Part shown: positions 23,247 through 35,532 of the stretch, piece after piece
How the letters are laid out: each line of letters opens with the position of its first letter
How positions within the stretch are numbered: the stretch's first letter is position 1
Source: Carettochelys insculpta
Lineage: Eukaryota; Chordata; Testudines; Carettochelyidae
Length of the DNA: 64,000 nucleotides
Assembly (NCBI RefSeq): GCF_033958435.1
Contig: NC_134137.1
Coordinates: forward strand, 254,680,501 to 254,744,500
Reading direction: 5' to 3'
Position numbers and translations under genes: made by a program
The notes under the pieces: generated by a model
Told to the model about the DNA's origin: nothing
Database searches by the model: none
What the model saw: the letters and a program-made list of their open reading frames with translations, nothing else

Positions 23247-25212
23247 TAGGACAAATACATCAAAGAAACATAAAAACAAAAATTCACTTCCCTGCAAATA
23301 AAATGTTGTCCCTAGAACCACTAACATCAGGCATCACTAAACCCATACAAATTGAACCACAAAATACACCTGCAAAAAAGACAGCTAAAATCAGTTCACA
23401 AAACAATCAAGTCTTAAGTATGAATAAAGGAAAAAAAAAGCCCAGCAATTAAATGCAAACAACTGTTGCAATAATTTAGGTAGAACATATGGTTCTAAAG
23501 AGTTAAAAAGTTAACATGACTTGAAACTATTTCACATTAAGCAGTTTTAAACAATGTTTGGTATATGGCGACCTTAGAATGTTTAGTTCTACAGTAATCA
23601 CGCTAAGGAATTCATGTTAAAGAGTTATCTGTTAGCACACTATGAGCCAGAAGAAGCCTAAAACAAGTTAAAAAAGCACTTGAAAATGAATGGCTACATA
23701 CAAAAAGCTTAACCAAACACATGACAACCCCTTTCAAAGAGAGGATATCAGAGAATTGTGTGAAACACCCATTCTTGGTATCAAAGAAAAGTTGTTTATT
23801 GACCGACTCCTATATGTGAAGGATGGCCACTTTCCCTGCCTTTGCTGACATACATGCACAATAATGAGAAGAGACAGGATAGTAAGAGATGGGGGAAATA
23901 TGGCTTTTGTTGATATTCTCAGGATTCTAGGCAGCAGGACAGTCATTCATGGGTTTTCAAGGTTAGCAGTTCAGCCACGACAGCTGCTGCCTGAGGCTCT
24001 GCCTTAGCTCCAGGACTGGTATTTCATTGGTTGGTGTGGGCATCTTCGCTGGTCTCTCCCTCAGAGCTGGACAGACTATCTTGGATGGTGTTACACAGCA
24101 CAGTAGACTGGACTGAATCAAAAGCTGAGAGCAAGAAACAGGACAAGAGGGAAAATAGTGGGCAGAAAGGCACACAGAAGAGAAGGGGAGACTGAGCAGG
24201 ATCTCTCAAGCCTCCAGCTGAAGTCTTCATTGGGCGTACATCTCCACTAGTGTACTGACGTCTTGGCTGTACAATGGTGTGATGACCTTTGGTATCAACA
24301 CGTGAAGGACAAAAGTGTCTGGAGTGACTGATGACTTTCTTCTGCCTTTGGGAATTTCCCAATTGATCTGTCTGTCCCCAACCCCTGACAAAGCCTCTTC
24401 TCAAGGGCCTCCAAAAGATGGGAGATGGCAGAATATTGATCCTTTCATTATTGCGTTCACCAGTTAGGCATAGTTTCCAACATAACACATTATGACATGT
24501 TCCATTAACGTCAGGACCTACACTTTCGCCATATATGGTCTTAATACAGTCTTGGAATTGTATCAGTCAACACGTTTCTGTTTAGACTAACTTAATATTT
24601 CTGGTTTTCACTTTTACTGAGTTTCCTAAATAATCTTATGTAACAGGCTGAGCTGGAGTCTGGTTACCAGTCACTGGCAGGTAATTGGACCACCTTACAA
24701 ACTTTCATTTATTTTTCCATAGGTCATCTCACAATTGGAGAAGGCCCCAGTTACTGCGACAGCACTATCCACTCCTAGCTGGATAATGCTTAAACGCTCA
24801 CAAGCCATACCAAATGAAGAAGAAACTTAAGAAAGCAAAGCACAGCTGTTGCCTCTCAACTATTTTAACTTCAGATACTCTTTACTAGTGAGAAGAAAGA
24901 AAAATACACCAGTATCTGGCAGGTCTTCTGACATCACATAATCATGGACGAACAGTAAATCCTCATTCGGTATGGTTTCCAAGTCACATCATGAACTCTC
25001 AGGTCAAGCTGTCTGAACATCAAATTAAAAAAAAAACGTAACTCTGCAGTTTTGTTTTGTTTTGATTTTTAATTATCCACAGAATGATTGGAAATATAAA
25101 CAAAAATTAATGGATTATTCAAAAGCCATCTCAAATCCAGTTACTACCTTTTATGAGAGGACTAAAGAGGAAAGAAAAATAGCTGCCTACAATTGTTCAG
25201 CATTTTAAATCC

Positions 25213-25227
25213 TTTTTTTTTTTTTTT
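25213..25227. repeat. Poly-T run
   Basis: Fifteen T residues. It may mark the tail of a minus-strand retroposon, but I recognise none. Confidence 0.8.
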
Positions 25228-28200
25228 AGGAGGGAAAATTTTATTCTTATGATTTCTGATTGTTCTTTTGCATTAACTTAGGGTAGAACCTCAACATTTA
25301 CAAACAGCTTGGGAATGAGTTGTTTGGAACTTTGAACAATACATTATGGCTTTCTTTCAGAAATTTACAATTAATTTAATAAAGCTTTTAACCCTAGAAT
25401 GCAGAAGAAAAATCTCTGAAGTCATAGTTGAAATGAAACTGATGAAGAAACAATTTCCTTCCTTTGACAATTTTTAAACGTTCACTTTTTTTAGTCATTT
25501 ACATTTTAGACACTACTGTATTTGCTCTCCCTCCCACCCCACTCATGTGCTTGATTGTGTACCTCCAGTTCAGTTCATAAACCTGGATACCTGCATTCTG
25601 GGTTGGTTTTATTACAGTACTAGGCCTTTTCCAAAAAGACAAATATTTTTTCTTGGGAACAGTTAAATTTAACCTATACCCTGAAGTAAAGATATTGTCA
25701 ACATCCACACTTACAGTAAGTTTATATTTTTAAAATTTGCGTAGTTTTAAATTAGAAAAAACAAATAAATACTGTAAAATCAATGGACATTTTAAGAATG
25801 GAGCCATTTTTAAGTGGCTCTAACTTTTAGCCTATTCAAAACAGTCACTTGTACAAATATTGAATCCGAGCCCCTTTAGAAAGCAGCCTGGGTTTTGGAG
25901 GAAATAGTTTGTTACTCTTATAATAAAGCAAAGGAATGTATCACCACTTAAAGCAATCTGAATTGTGCAGTTGTGATGAGCACTTCTAGGTTTTGTATCT
26001 ATACCATTAACACTGCTTCCCTATTAGGCTGCCTGAATCTTTCTATTATATGACCTATTTTTCTGTTGCATTTACCTTTCTCAAAACTAACTCGTGAGGC
26101 TTGAAAATTTCCCTTTTAGGTGCCTTCTTTAGGCTACCATGTTGTTTAAAGTTTCATCAAAAATTATTCATCTGTTTCCCAGAAAAAGGATAGGAGAAAA
26201 TATGTTTTACCCAGGTTAAAAATTTCTAAGCACCGTAACGCCTTTATGCTTGAGAAGATGGACCTGAAGTTTGGCAGGAGCATAACTCTGTTGTCAGGGA
26301 TGGGTCTTTTCCTGTCCCTGTGAAAATCTGTCCAAACTTATTCAAGTTCTAAGCATCTGAACAACTGAAATTCACATATGTTCATTGTTGGTTTTGGGAG
26401 CAGTTACATTTTCAGAATATTCTTTCTGCACTGGGCACGTTCCATTCCCCTGACCAATTAAACTGCATATATATGTTGTGCCTTTCCTTTTTGTTTTTTG
26501 TTTTATTTATTTTTACCTCAGGAATTTACTGGTGTTGATTACTATGACAAAAAAACAGTGGAAAATCTTAATTGTTCTGGGTAATGATTAGGGTTCATTT
26601 TGGTGGATGGAAGTATATGGGGAATTCATTCAGAAAATAAATGCTTTGATTAATGGAATTCTGAGCGTTTTGCTGCAGATGTAGAACAGAACCCAGAGCA
26701 CAATGCCACCTCTGAGTTTAGCAGTACATCTTCAATCCACAAAAAAACCTTTTAATTTGAATAAACATTTCTCTATTGTAGACATGGGGCTATTAGCCTA
26801 TGCATATTTACATTTAAGAAATGGATCATGCTATTTGCAATGCATACACTCAGCTTCATTTTTTTTTTTAATTTCAAATATTTCCTTGTGCTCTTGAACC
26901 ATATTCTGATATGGATTTTCCTTTACTTCACATTTTAGTGCGTTGGATCTTGAAGCCATTGTCTACTAACCCCTTGACATGTGCACTTGGTGGGCGTGAG
27001 ATTCCTCAATCTGTTCAAATGTGCACAAGCTTCAGAGCCGGTGCACAGGCCTGTTTGTTTACTGTGTGCCTCTTTGAGAATACACAGCCTTACTTCAACT
27101 GGCAGCTTTGCACATACACAGAGACAAATGTATTATTGGAACACACATATCTCATACAGTGTAATGTATTTTCCTAATAAAACAAGTTGATTTTAATATA
27201 GTTGAATGATATAAAATTCAGGTAGAAAATGGAAAAAAAATGAGTTTTTTTTTTTTGTAAAATCGATGATTTTTTGGTACAAATTGGTTTAAAATGAAAA
27301 CAAGGAGGGGCTTATGGACATGACATCACCACAGAACTACTAAGTATGCTTCATTCTTAGGCTTCAGGGGATTAGCACTTGGGAAAAGTAGTTGCTAAGC
27401 ACTAGAAATAATACACAGGAGACCATTTCTCATGCACTGTAAATGCACAGGTGTGCTCTGGATGAAGACAGTCACTCCCAGATGACACACGATGAAAAGA
27501 ATTTAGGGAAAGGAACTCATCACGTGAAAAAACAGTACAAAGTCAATGCTATCACTGAGATTCTCTCCACACTACTGAAAATGCTGTCATGTAATTATGG
27601 GTGATACCTTCAATGAAAGCTCAGGGAGTTAGGGCCCAATTCCCATTTAGTTTTAATGGGATCTGGGTGCCAGTACCTCTTGGCTGTTGTAAAAAAGAAA
27701 AAAAAAGCCTATGTGACTATTAAACAACATGAGGATGAATGGAAGAATCAGTTATAAATACATTTGTTATAAAAAATTAAAGATCATGAAAGAGAAACGC
27801 AATGGGTATTAATTTTGCTTTTATTTAAAAAGTAGCAGATGGAAAGAATTAAATTCCAAATGGGGCTCAATCTAGCTTTGAGTTATGCACAAAGATCAAT
27901 ATAATTCCCTACTTAAAAGTCTGCCCTCAACTGTCTTACCATAGTTCTTTAATGCATACATCCAGATGGTTACAAACGGGTAACTTGAAGCTGATAGTGT
28001 CGATGCAAAGAAAATAAAGACTACTTCCTTCAGTCTAATCTTGAACTGCAATAACACCAGCTGTGATCCTTGAAGAGACCAAAGAGGAGGAGGAACAATT
28101 ACGCGATTGATGTTGGGGATGGGCCGCTTACTAGCTCACAACCAGGTGGTGTCACACACTCCACCAAGTATTAGCCCTGCTACTCAATTGTCTGTTAACC

Positions 28201-28668
28201 ACAGTAAGCTGTTTAGATTCTATCAAGATCCAGTGCAGAACAGCTAGATGCACATTATAAGCTTAAGATACAATCCATTAATAATCACCATTCTCTCTCC
28301 TTTATGTGCACACACATACAATTCTTCTGTATTTTTAAGCTAACACTTACGGTTCTGTAAAGGCAGTTAAAATAAAACCAAAGAATTCACATACTCCTAT
28401 CATTTAAAAAAATCTGTAAATCACTCAACACCTCATTTAGCACACAACTTGAAAAGTGGCTTATTTAGAGATTGTGCTATTAGTGGGATGTTAAGGAGAC
28501 ATAAAAATCAATCATTTTTTCATGTTTATTTAAAAATGTATATACATCTCAGTTTTCTCTGCCATAAATTGTTTCACAATTTTAAGCAGTGCCGCATCAT
28601 TAAATACCACAGAGAAGCCAAATAAATACAGGCTTTAATATAAAGTAAATGATTCTGTGTTTGCAGTA

Positions 28669-28684
28669 AAAAAAAAAAAAAAAA
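28669..28684. repeat. Poly-A run
   Basis: Sixteen A residues with no recognisable SINE body upstream. Confidence 0.8.
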
Positions 28685-29165
28685 TTACTACCAGGAGAGT
28701 CAAATTTATTTCAAGCAGTTTCAGGACGGCTGCCATAAACAAAAGCTGGAAAAAGAACTGCTGAATTTAGTAAACCCCTAAGAAAGTTTGTCTCTCTTGT
28801 CTTGAAAAACTTCAAAAGAGTAAACAAAAGAGAATGTGGAAGGGGGAATGTCACTGTTACATTCATTGCAATGATACTACTCCCACTTAAGTTACAGCTC
28901 TGGTGAATTTCAGTGGGAACAAGCTCTAAAGGTATTTCCACACTGCAATTAAAATGTGCAATATCACGTGTCAGGTCATTTGGTCTCACAGGGCTAAAAT
29001 CTAAAGGGTTGACATTCAGGCTCAGTCTAGCCTGAATGGCACTCTGCTAGTTTTAACCCTGCAGCCTGACCCTTGCCAGCCTGGGTCTGCTGGACCGTGC
29101 CAAGGAACTTTTACTTCAGCTACATGCATCCTAGAGTCTGGCAACATGAGATGGTCCCGGAAAGC

Positions 29166-29186
29166 AAAATAAATAAATAAATAAAT
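29166..29186. repeat. (AAAT)n microsatellite
   Basis: Five tandem AAAT units, interrupted only at the edges. Likely length-polymorphic. Confidence 0.85.
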
Positions 29187-29306
29187 CACATGGATAGCCT
29201 GATATTCAGCAGGTGATGAGCAATCCCAGCTCTCCCTGAAGTGCAGATGCTCAACATTTCTATCATTGTCATTTGTATGACTGTAATGCCAAGGAGCCCC
29301 AGTCAT

Positions 29307-29420
29307 GGAATAAGATGCCATTGTTTTGAGGCTCTGTACAAACAGAGCAAAAAGATTGGTCCTGCCCCAGAGAGCTAACTGGTCCTATCCCCAAGAGCTA
29401 ACACGAAGTATAAAAGAAGA
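29307..29420 (+). repeat. MIR/L3-like 3' tail fragment
   Basis: GAGGCTCTGTACAAACAGAG, then CAAAAAGATTGGTCCTGCC and CCAGAGAGCTAACT, resembles the 3' portion of ancient amniote core-SINE or L3 repeats. Edges uncertain. Confidence 0.4.
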
Positions 29421-29861
29421 CACAACTGATGGATACAGACAGACCAATGAGGGAGCACAAAGAAACTGTAAGACAATATTGTTTACTATGACACAGGTGG
29501 TAGTATCAATACCTCAGTGGCCAAGGGTTGTCAAGTATTCTGCAGACAACCGAAAATCAGGTCAGGAGCAGGAAATATGTTCTGGGGTGAGACAGGTTTG
29601 CCCTCAGGTTTGCAGATGAACATGACCCTGCAAGCAGAGAGCCTGCCTATGAAATCAACTGGGCTGGTGGTCAGGAGTCGCCCAGGTAAATCTCCTGGTC
29701 AGTGCCTGCCTCTGGCATCCCAGATCCTCCGTCCCCGCAACCCTCTGCCTGCCCCGCCACATACCCAAGCCCTCTGTCCCCATCCTCCACCCATACCCGC
29801 TCCCAGACCCTTCACCACAGTTCACTAGCCCAGGTCACAACACCCTCCTGTACTGGCAGTA

Positions 29862-30063
29862 AAGGCACTTTGAAATAGCACAGGTACTTCAAAGTGCCTG
29901 CGGCTACACGGCATGCTGGCACTTCAAAGTTTGACACTTTGAAGTTGCCATGGGGAGAATTAGCCCAATGAAGTGCTGCATATTCCTTGCAGCACTTAAG
30001 TAATCTCCCATCAGCCTGATTGCCATGCCCCCTTTGAAGAAGGGGGCAAGTGTAGACACAGCC
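29862..30063. mobile_element. TGTCTACAC-type palindromic miniature element, right part
   Basis: It contains CTTCAAAGTGCCTGCGG, the palindromic core CAATGAAGTGCTGCATATTC / CTTGCAGCACTTAAG, and ends in CAAGTGTAGACACAGCC. That end is the inverse of the family's GGCTGTGTCTACAC. The matching left terminus is not recognisable. Confidence 0.6.
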
Positions 30064-31326
30064 TTAGAGTGGTTGTACTCACTTTGTAGCCCTTAAGCTC
30101 AATGCAGTCCCTTTTCGTGTTTGAGCGACAACTCAAGCAAAGCCCTGACTGTGATATGGCAACTGCATCAGATTTCTAATTAAAGATCAATCTAAATGGA
30201 AGTCCTGGATCATAACCATCTCACCATACCGAGAATTTGGCTCATGATCTGTATTTTGTGGGTAAAACCAAACACCTTAGAGATCTGAGAAAATCTGAAG
30301 ACAGATTCAAATTTAAATTTATCAAAATTCACCTCTAATTTACCAATAACCAGCTAGCAGCTCTCTCTGTAAGAAGGGAGCTTTCAGCGAACACTGTGAG
30401 CAGTGAACAGGGGCAGCAGCTAACAGGGAAGGGAGTTTGCATCTGGGAGTTCACCGAGGGAGGAGCCCCGTGTTTATTGTCCTTTTCAGGTACGGTGTTC
30501 CACCTGTGCCCTGCAAGGCAGCACTATCAGGAAAAGGAGTCTCTGAAGGGAAGAGCCTGAAGAGCAATGGGGGAAGGTGGACCTGGGGGCACTGAGAGCA
30601 GCTGCGGGGGAGAGGGGCCAGAGCAGTGAGGAGGGCGGACATGGGAGCAGACGGGGGTAGTGGGTTGGGGACGGTCCTATGGTGATGGTAGCTGGGGGGG
30701 GCGGGGCAAAAGGTGGGGAGGAGGGTCCCGGGGATATGAGGTCATTGCTTCACAGGGAGCTATGGTGACTCGTGGTGACAGGGAGGTATGAAGTAGTGGG
30801 ATCCTTAACCACATTCTCCACACCCCACTGCCTTGTGGGTTATCCTGGGAAGGAGCAAGGCTAAGGGAGTAAACCCTGACAGAAAATCTGGAGTGGAGTC
30901 CGAAGGCGGTTCAGTGTCAACTTCTGGCACTGTCCCAGCAACTCCTGCAGCTGAGCTGGTACCAGACGTGGAGGTTATCCTCTCCTTTGGACTATATCAG
31001 TAAAGCTGAGAGGGGGACACTGGTGTCTCGGCAGCCCAGAGTCTCCATAATAAGTGCCCAGGCTCACGCCCGGAGAGGTACTCCGGCATCGCTGAACAGT
31101 GTTGCATCAACACGGGAGGCAACAGATACCGGTTATGAGCTCTTGCTCGATTGGTGTAGAGAATGAGCGCCAGGGGTTGCCTTCGACAGTGGGAGAGATC
31201 CTCACATCAAACTGGACAGTCACCGCCTGCCTCAAGCTGGGCAGCCCCCAGCCAATAGGGTACTGTCCTGCCACAGTTCACCTGCCTCGCTGGGTGCGTG
31301 AGGCTTAAGGTTCCTGAACCTGACAA

Positions 31327-32503
31327 GTGACTGAAATTTGGGCACCAGGCAAACCAATAAGAAAATCAACAAGAAATGAGAAACATCAACAATTTAAGCT
31401 TGCTTGCTGGAATGTGCGGACCGTGCTGACCGGCTTGACTGAAGATCTTCAGGCACTCAGTGACACCCGAAAGACCGCTGTCATCAACGAGGAACTGAAA
31501 AGGCTCCGAGTTGATATCGCTGCACTGCAAGAGACGCGACTCGCAGATTCGGGATCTCTAAAGGAAAAGGACTACACCTTTTTCTGGCAGGGTGAAGCCC
31601 AAGAAGAACCCAGAGAGCATGGTGTTGGCTTTGCTGTCAGAAACACCCTTCTACAAATGGTGGATTTAATCATGGGTGGATAAGAAGGACTTCTTCGGAT
31701 CACGCTTCAAACTTGCGCCGGTCTCGTCCACCTGATCAGCGCTTGTGCTCCAACCCTGTACACCACACCAGAAGTAAAAGACAAGTTCTATGACGTGCTT
31801 AGTGCTGCTGTAGCGCAAATACCTGCTCGTGAACAAGTGTACATCTTGGGTGATTTCAGTGCAAGAGTTGGAGCTGATTGGGCCTCATGGCCTTCCTGCT
31901 TAGGACACTTTGGTGTGGGAAAAATGAATGACAATGGACAGCGTCTCCTTGAACTGTGCACGTACCACAATCTGTGCATCACAAACGCATTCTTCCAAAT
32001 GAAGCCACAGCACAGAGTGTCTTGGAGACACCCACGCTCGAAGCACTGGCATCAACTAGACGTGGTCATCACTAGGCATAATAACCTCAGAAATGTCCTT
32101 CTGACATGCAGCTATCATAGTGCTGACTGTGATACAGATCACTTGCTAGTTTGCTCCAAGCTCAAGCTGAGACACAAGAAGCTGTACCGCTCTAAACCTG
32201 CTGGAAGGCCCCGCATTGACGCCAGAAAGATGGCAAACTCGGAGAAAGCCAAAAAGTTCAGAGAGGCCCTCCAGGAAAATCTGCACAGTGGCCCTGGGGG
32301 TGCTGATATGACATCCAAATGGCAACATCTGAGGGATACAGTTTACAACACGGCCTTGTCAGTGTTTGGAAGAAGAGCTAGAAACATGAATGACTGGTTC
32401 GAAGCTAACTCCAATGAGATGATTCCAGTCATTGACAAGAAGCACGCTGCACTCCTGGAGTACAAGCCCTCACCAAGCCAGAGTACCCAGCAAGCACTTA
32501 CAG
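31327..32503 (+). pseudogene. LINE copy B endonuclease and linker
   Basis: The N-terminal part of the LINE ORF. Motifs seen: KLACWNVRTVLTG, INEELKRLRVDIAALQETR (the catalytic QET), GVGFAVRN, YILGDFSARVG (the GDFNA-type motif), LDVVITRH and CDTDHLLV (the SDH-type motif, here TDH). These are the expected order for an APE-like endonuclease that nicks the target for reverse transcription. A TAA at 31681-31683 interrupts the frame, which resumes unchanged. The linker after 32200 (RPRIDARKMANSEK) runs into the inserted miniature element at 32504. Confidence 0.85.
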
Positions 32504-33209
32504 GCTACGTCTACACGTGAAGCCTACATCGAAATAGCTTATTTCGATGTAGCAACATCGAAATAGGCTATTTCGATGAGTAACGTCTACACGTCCTCCA
32601 GGGCTGGCAACGTCGATGTTCAACTTCGACGTTGCGCGGCACCACATCGAAATAGGCACTGCAAGGGAACGTCTACACGCCAAAGTAGCACACATCGAAA
32701 CAAGGGTGCCAGGCACAGCTGCAGACAGGGTCACAGGGCGGACTCAACAGCAAGCCGCTCCCTTAAAGGGCCCCTCCCAGACACAGTTGCACTAAACACA
32801 AGATCCACAGAGCCTACAACTGGTTGCAGACCCTGTGCCTGCAGCATGGATCCCCAGCTGCCGCAGCAGCAGCCAGAAGCCCTGGGCTAAGGGCTGCTGC
32901 CCACGGTGACCATAGAGCCCCGCAGGGGCTGGAGAGAGAGCATCTCTCAACCCCCCAGCTGATGGCCGCCATGGAGGACCCGGCAATTTCGACGTTGCAG
33001 GACGCGGATCGTCTACACGGTCCCTACTTCGATGTTGAACGTCGAAGTAGGGCGCTATTCTGATCCCCTCATGAGGTTAGTGACTTCGATGTCTCGCCGC
33101 CTAACGTCGAAGTTAACTTCGAAATAGCGCCCGACGCGTGTAGCCGCGACGGGCGCTATTTCTAAGTTAGTGCCGCTACTTCGAAGTAGCATGCACGTGT
33201 AGACACAGC
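32504..33209. mobile_element. TCGA-rich miniature element inserted in LINE copy B
   Basis: 706 bp with ends GGCTACGTCTACACGTG and, as reverse complement, AGCTGTGTCTACACGTG. It has many inverted TTCGAAGT/TTCGATGT stretches near both ends and a short unique centre. The LINE reading frame resumes after it, which fixes the limits to within a few bases. TACA sits beside both ends (ACTTACA|GG and CAGC|TACAGTG), possibly the target duplication. It is strikingly richer in CpG than its surroundings, suggesting a recent insertion. It shares end sequence with the palindromic elements at 22921 and 29862. Confidence 0.8.
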
Positions 33210-33213
33210 TACA

Positions 33214-34500
33214 GTGACCACAAGAATAGTACAGCAGACAGCCAGGTGCTGTGCCAACAACCACTGGCTCCAGCTATGCAGCAGCATCCAGACCTGTGCT
33301 GACGTTGGTAATCTCAGAGGAAGGTACGAGGGAATGAAGAAGGCATTAGGACCCACCCAGAACAAGATGGCACCTCTGAAATCCAAATCTGGTGAAGTCA
33401 TCGCTGACAAAGCCAAACAAATGGAGTGCTGGGTTGAGCACTACTCCGAGCTGTACTCACGCGAGAACGTTGTGGTTGACGCAGCCCTCGATGCAGTCGA
33501 GCTCCTACCAGTAATGGATGAACTGGATCAGGAACAGACTGTGGATGAACTGAAGAGAGCCATCAACAGCATTGCAGCAGGAAAGGCCCCTGGTCAGGAT
33601 GGTATACCACCAGAGGTAATCAAGTGTGCCGCGGACACACTCCTGGAACCCCTACATGAGCTACTGTGCCTGTGCTGGAAAGAGGGTGAGGTTCCACAGG
33701 ACATGCATGATGCTAACATTGTAACGTTGTATAAGAACAAAGGAGACAGAAGTGACTGCAACAACTACTGTGGAATCTCCCTCCTAAGCATCACTGGTAA
33801 ACTGTTTGCTCATGTCATCCTTGGCAGACTCCAGAAGATTGCTGAGAGGGTGTACCCCGAATCACAGTGCGGATTCCGTGCAGAGAGGTCTACCGTTGAC
33901 ATGGTCTTCTCTCTAAGGCAGCTGCAGGAGAAGTGCAGGGAGCAGAGGAAGCCACTCTACATAGCCTTCATCGACCTGACCAAGGCCTTTGACTTGGTCA
34001 CCAGGGATGGTCTGTTCAAACTGCTCCACAAGATAGGCTGTCCTCCACGGTTATTCAAGATGATCCAGTCGTTCCACGAAGACATGAGAGGAACCATCCA
34101 ATATGACGGCGCATTATCGGATGCTTTCAGAATCAGGAGTGGCGTCAAACAAGGATGCGTGCTTGCTCTGACATTGTTCGGGATCTTCTTCGCACTCCTC
34201 CTGAAGCATGCCTTTGGATCTTCAACAGAGGGCATCTCGCTGCACACAAGATCTGATGGGAAACTGTTTCATCTTGCAAGGCTGAAAGCTAAGTCTAAGG
34301 TGCGGGAAGTCCTCAATGGAGACATGCTGTTCGCAGACAATGCTGCTGTAGTGTCTCACACAGAAGACCAGCTTCAAAAACTGCTAGATCAGTTCTCCAA
34401 AGCGTGCAAGGACTTTGGGCTTACCATCAGCCTAAAGACGACAAATGTACTCGGTCAGGATGTTGCTGAATCCCCATCAGCATTGACAACTATACGTTAG
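33214..34500 (+). pseudogene. LINE copy B reverse transcriptase
   Basis: 428 codons, open throughout. In order: GNLRGRYEGMKKALGPTQNK, SGEVIADKAKQMECWVEHY, GKAPGQDGIPPEVIK, NNYCGISLLSITGKLF, QCGFRAERSTVDMVFSLRQL, YIAFIDLTKAFDLVTRDGLF (first catalytic Asp), GVKQGCVLALTLFGIFF, then the catalytic box, read as FADN (34330-34341) instead of FADD. The second catalytic aspartate is thus lost. The frame breaks near 34470, where one base is gained or lost, and the protein continues in another frame from before 34554. The product would be inactive. Confidence 0.9.
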
Positions 34501-35249
34501 AGGTCATCCACGAGTTCGTTTACCTCGGGTCCACCATCACTGACACCCTGTCGTTGGACACTGAGCTAAATAGGAGGATCGGAAAAGCGGCCACAACTCT
34601 GTCTAGACTCAGCAACAGAGTGTGGAATAACAACAAGCTGTACACTCACACCAAAATGCAAGTCTACGGAGCCTGCATCCTCAGCACCCTCCTTTATGGC
34701 AGCGAGACTTGGACCCTGTATGCCCTCCAGGAAAAGAGGCTGAACGTCTTCCACTTGCGCTGCCTCAGGCGCATCCTTGGAATATCATGGAAGGACAGAA
34801 TGACCAACACCGCCATACTTGAGCAAGCTGGAATCCCAACCATGCACACCCTCCTCAGGCAGTGTCGGCTCCGCTGGCTTGGCCACGTCCACAGGATGAA
34901 TGATGGAAGGATTCCAAAAGACATCCTGTATGGGGAGCTAGCCTCTGGCAAAAGACCTCCCGGATGCCCCCAGTTGCGCTACAAAGATGTCTGCAAGAGA
35001 GACCTCAGAGAGGCAGACATCGAGCTGGACAACTGGGAAGAACCAGCAGATGACCACAGCAGATGGAGGCAGGGGTTACACGAGGGCCTTCAGAAGGGCG
35101 AGATGAGGATCAGACAGCTAGCAGAGCAGAAGCGAGCGCACAGAAAGCACACTAAGGACTTGCCAGACACCTACCACATCTGCAAGAGATGCAGGAAGGA
35201 CTGTCACTTTTGTGTGGGTCTTCATAGTCACAGTAGACACTGTAAATGA
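34500..35249 (+). pseudogene. LINE copy B C-terminal domain
   Basis: It continues the LINE protein after the frameshift: YLGSTITDTLSLDTELNRRI, YGSETWTLYALQEKRLNVF, RRILGISWKDRMTNTAILEQ, RLRWLGHVHRMNDGRIPKD, and a zinc-finger-like end CKRCRKDCHFCVGLHSHSRH before a TGA at 35247. The same architecture appears in copy A. The role of this tail is not established; nucleic-acid binding is an inference from the Cys/His pattern. Confidence 0.85.
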
Positions 35250-35319
35250 AGTCCTCAATTGAAACTATAAAGGGCGTGATCCATAGTCTATGCAGACTGA
35301 AGGATGCCTACTACTACTA

Positions 35320-35440
35320 GGGCCTGTCCCACGAAAGCTCATCCCTTAATAAATTATTTTGTTAGTCTTTGAAGTGCTACTGGACTGCTTTTTTGTTTTC
35401 TTAGTATATAGACTAGCACAGCTATCTCTCTGTTACAAAA
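35320..35440 (+). repeat. Turtle-type SINE 3' region
   Basis: Directly after the LINE tail: CCCACGAAAGCTCATCCC, TTATTTTGTTAGTCTTTGAA, GTGCTACTGGACTGC and ATATAGACTAGCACAGC followed by CTCTCTGTTAC. From memory this is the 3' half of an abundant turtle SINE. Its abutment to the LINE end is noteworthy. Confidence 0.65.
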
Positions 35441-35532
35441 AAGAAATACATGATATCTCCAATTATGCTGCTGTCAGTTTAAGAGATTTTTTCTCATATG
35501 GTGACATTCTTTTTTCTCTTTAGATTAAGGTA

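Larger units (their letters stand above)
23250..29160. other. Unrecognised AT-rich intronic sequence
   Basis: Nearly 6 kb in which I recognise no gene or element. It has homopolymer runs at 25213-25227 (T) and 28669-28684 (A). A 154-codon minus-strand frame at 24024-24488 has no recognisable domain and no splice context. Confidence 0.5.
30800..35319 (+). mobile_element. RTE-like LINE, nearly full length (copy B)
   Basis: A 5' region (roughly 30800-31326) precedes a single ORF encoding an apurinic-type endonuclease, a reverse transcriptase and a C-terminal zinc-finger-like domain. A 706-bp miniature element (32504-33209) splits the ORF. The 3' end is a short CTACTACTA tail, typical of RTE-type elements. 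Without that insertion the ORF has one in-frame stop (31681) and one frameshift (about 34470), so it is far less decayed than copy A. Clade assignment is by overall layout and tail; start coordinate approximate. Confidence 0.8.

Noticed and set aside
24024..24488. A 154-codon minus-strand open frame in AT-rich intron
   Set aside because: No recognisable domain, no splice sites fitting PDE3A phase, and Ser/Pro/Leu-rich composition. I cannot support it as a gene.
28030..28100. Possible PDE3A exon 2 on the minus strand (GGATCACAG near 28040)
   Set aside because: The sequence after GGATCACAG is CTGG, not a GT donor, and the upstream codons do not give the expected W/D/H/K/R-rich peptide.
29640..29840. 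C-rich stretch (CCCCATCCTCCACCCATACC) as a promoter or CpG island
   Set aside because: It is C-rich but has few CG dinucleotides and no nearby exon; it looks like the interior of a hAT-type repeat, though I could not find its ends.
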